Shown here piece after piece: positions 5,756 through 6,547 of a DNA stretch of 6,547 nucleotides (the stretch's first letter is position 1; each line of letters starts with the position of its first letter). Location: contig JBKHBQ010000221.1 in assembly GCA_046542305.1 (NCBI GenBank), positions 1 through 6,547 of the forward strand, in the 5' to 3' direction. The stretch comes from JBKHBQ01 sp046542305 (lineage in GTDB: Bacteria > Bacteroidota > Bacteroidia > Bacteroidales > 4484-276). The notes beneath the pieces were generated by a model. It saw only the letters and a list, made by a program, of their open reading frames with translations. It made no database searches and had not been told where the DNA came from. The position numbers and the translations under genes were made by a program.

Positions 5756-6547
5756 ATGAAATACCATCTTATCACATTAGGATGCCAGATGAACATGTCG
5801 GACAGCGAGCGGGTGCGGACAATCATCGAAACGCAAACCGGCTACCAATGGACCGACAACGAGGAAGAAGCCAATATGGTGGGCATCCTGGCCTGCTCGG
5901 TGCGCCAGAAGGCCATCGACAAGGTGTACTCGCGCATTCAGAAGTGGAACAAATGGAAGAACCACAAAAGCCTGATCACCTTTATTTCAGGATGCATCCT
6001 TCCAAATGACATGGAGAAATTCCTGAAGCTGTTCGATATCGTATTCCGCATGAGCGAACTGGAAAAACTCCCCGACATGATCCGCCAGTACGGGGTGGTG
6101 ACGCCGGCGTCGCTGTTTAACGACCTGCTTTCGATGCCCAAAAACGAAAGCATCGACAACTTCTGGAATATCCCGCCGGAATACAGTTCGGGCTACGAAG
6201 CCTTTGTTCCCATCCAGAACGGCTGCGACAAGTTCTGCACCTTTTGCGCTGTGCCTTACACCCGTGGGCGCGAAGTTTCGCGTCCTTCCGGAGAAATCGT
6301 CAACGAAGTACGAAACCTGGTGGAAAACGGATACAAAAGCATTACCCTGTTGGGGCAAAATGTGAATTCATACGGCCTCGATAAGAAAGGCGAAGAAATC
6401 GGCTTTCCGGAATTGCTGCGCAGAATTGGGGAACTTGGTATGGAGATGCAACAGGAATTCTGGTTGTATTTCACCTCGCCCCACCCGCGCGACATGACCG
6501 ATGAGGTGATCGAGGTGATCGCGAAGTACGACTGCCTGGCCAAACAG
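5756..6547 (+). CDS. miaB: MiaB-like tRNA methylthiotransferase (radical SAM), 3' end cut
   Basis: 264 codons are present and the frame runs off the window. Members of this family add a methylthio group at C2 of (isopentenyl)adenosine-37 in tRNA, using two 4Fe-4S clusters. The N-terminal methylthiotransferase domain supplies C10 (ITLGCQMNMSDSERV), C47 (LACSVRQKA) and C80 (ISGCILP) for the auxiliary cluster. The radical-SAM motif CxxxCxxC is C157-C161-C164 (NGCDKFCTFCAVPYTRGRE). LLGQNVNSYG (198-207) and SPHPRDMTDEVIE (241-253) favour MiaB over RimO or MtaB. The C-terminal part of the barrel and the TRAM domain should lie beyond 6547. An in-frame TAA at 5747-5749 leaves ATG 5756 as the only sensible start; there is no Shine-Dalgarno sequence. 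Oddities: LAC replaces the usual NTC at the second cysteine, and a Trp/Lys-rich segment follows (KWNKWKN, 63-69). A MiaB-like paralogue with another tRNA target is possible. Confidence 0.86.
   Translation, partial: MKYHLITLGCQMNMSDSERVRTIIETQTGYQWTDNEEEANMVGILACSVRQKAIDKVYSRIQKWNKWKNHKSLITFISGCILPNDMEKFLKLFDIVFRMSELEKLPDMIRQYGVVTPASLFNDLLSMPKNESIDNFWNIPPEYSSGYEAFVPIQNGCDKFCTFCAVPYTRGREVSRPSGEIVNEVRNLVENGYKSITLLGQNVNSYGLDKKGEEIGFPELLRRIGELGMEMQQEFWLYFTSPHPRDMTDEVIEVIAKYDCLAKQ

Overview
The window looks like a piece of a Bacteroidota (Bacteroidetes-type) chromosome. Three intergenic gaps carry exact matches to the Bacteroidota -7 promoter box TAnnTTTG in sensible positions. Most start codons lack a Shine-Dalgarno sequence, gaps between genes are short and base composition is roughly balanced. 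The phylum call is an inference from promoter style, not from a marker gene. No RNA gene, IS element, phage gene or CRISPR array is visible, and there is no gene-free stretch over 300 bases.

Layout, left to right. Bases 1-136 are the first 45 codons of a nitroreductase-family protein on the minus strand, cut by the window edge. A divergent intergenic region (137-331) follows, dominated by a 98-base pure pyrimidine tract with a mostly 7-base period. A MATE-family multidrug exporter (332-1762, plus) comes next. Its last 22 codons overlap, tail to tail, the end of a minus-strand operon of two genes: an M20-family peptidase/deacylase of the YgeY type (4096-2888), then a YgeW-type knotted carbamoyltransferase (2891-1695), joined by an ATGA overlap. 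An 81-base divergent spacer with a -7 box on each strand separates this operon from an IMPACT/YigZ-family gene (4178-4792, plus). A ferredoxin-NADP reductase-like flavoprotein (4940-5611, plus) follows, with the best promoter in the window. The window ends inside a MiaB-like radical-SAM tRNA methylthiotransferase (from 5756, plus).

The ygeY-ygeW pair is the most distinctive part. In E. coli these genes flank ygeX (diaminopropionate ammonia-lyase) in a cluster linked to anaerobic purine/urate breakdown. Carbamoyl groups are thought to be released there as carbamoyl phosphate and the remaining amino acid is degraded. Here the order is reversed, ygeX is absent from between or beside the two genes, and the pair stands alone between unrelated housekeeping-type genes. 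The other genes (drug export, flavin redox enzymes, IMPACT protein, tRNA modification) show no obvious shared pathway, so this reads as ordinary chromosome with one catabolic mini-operon. I found no clearly new system.
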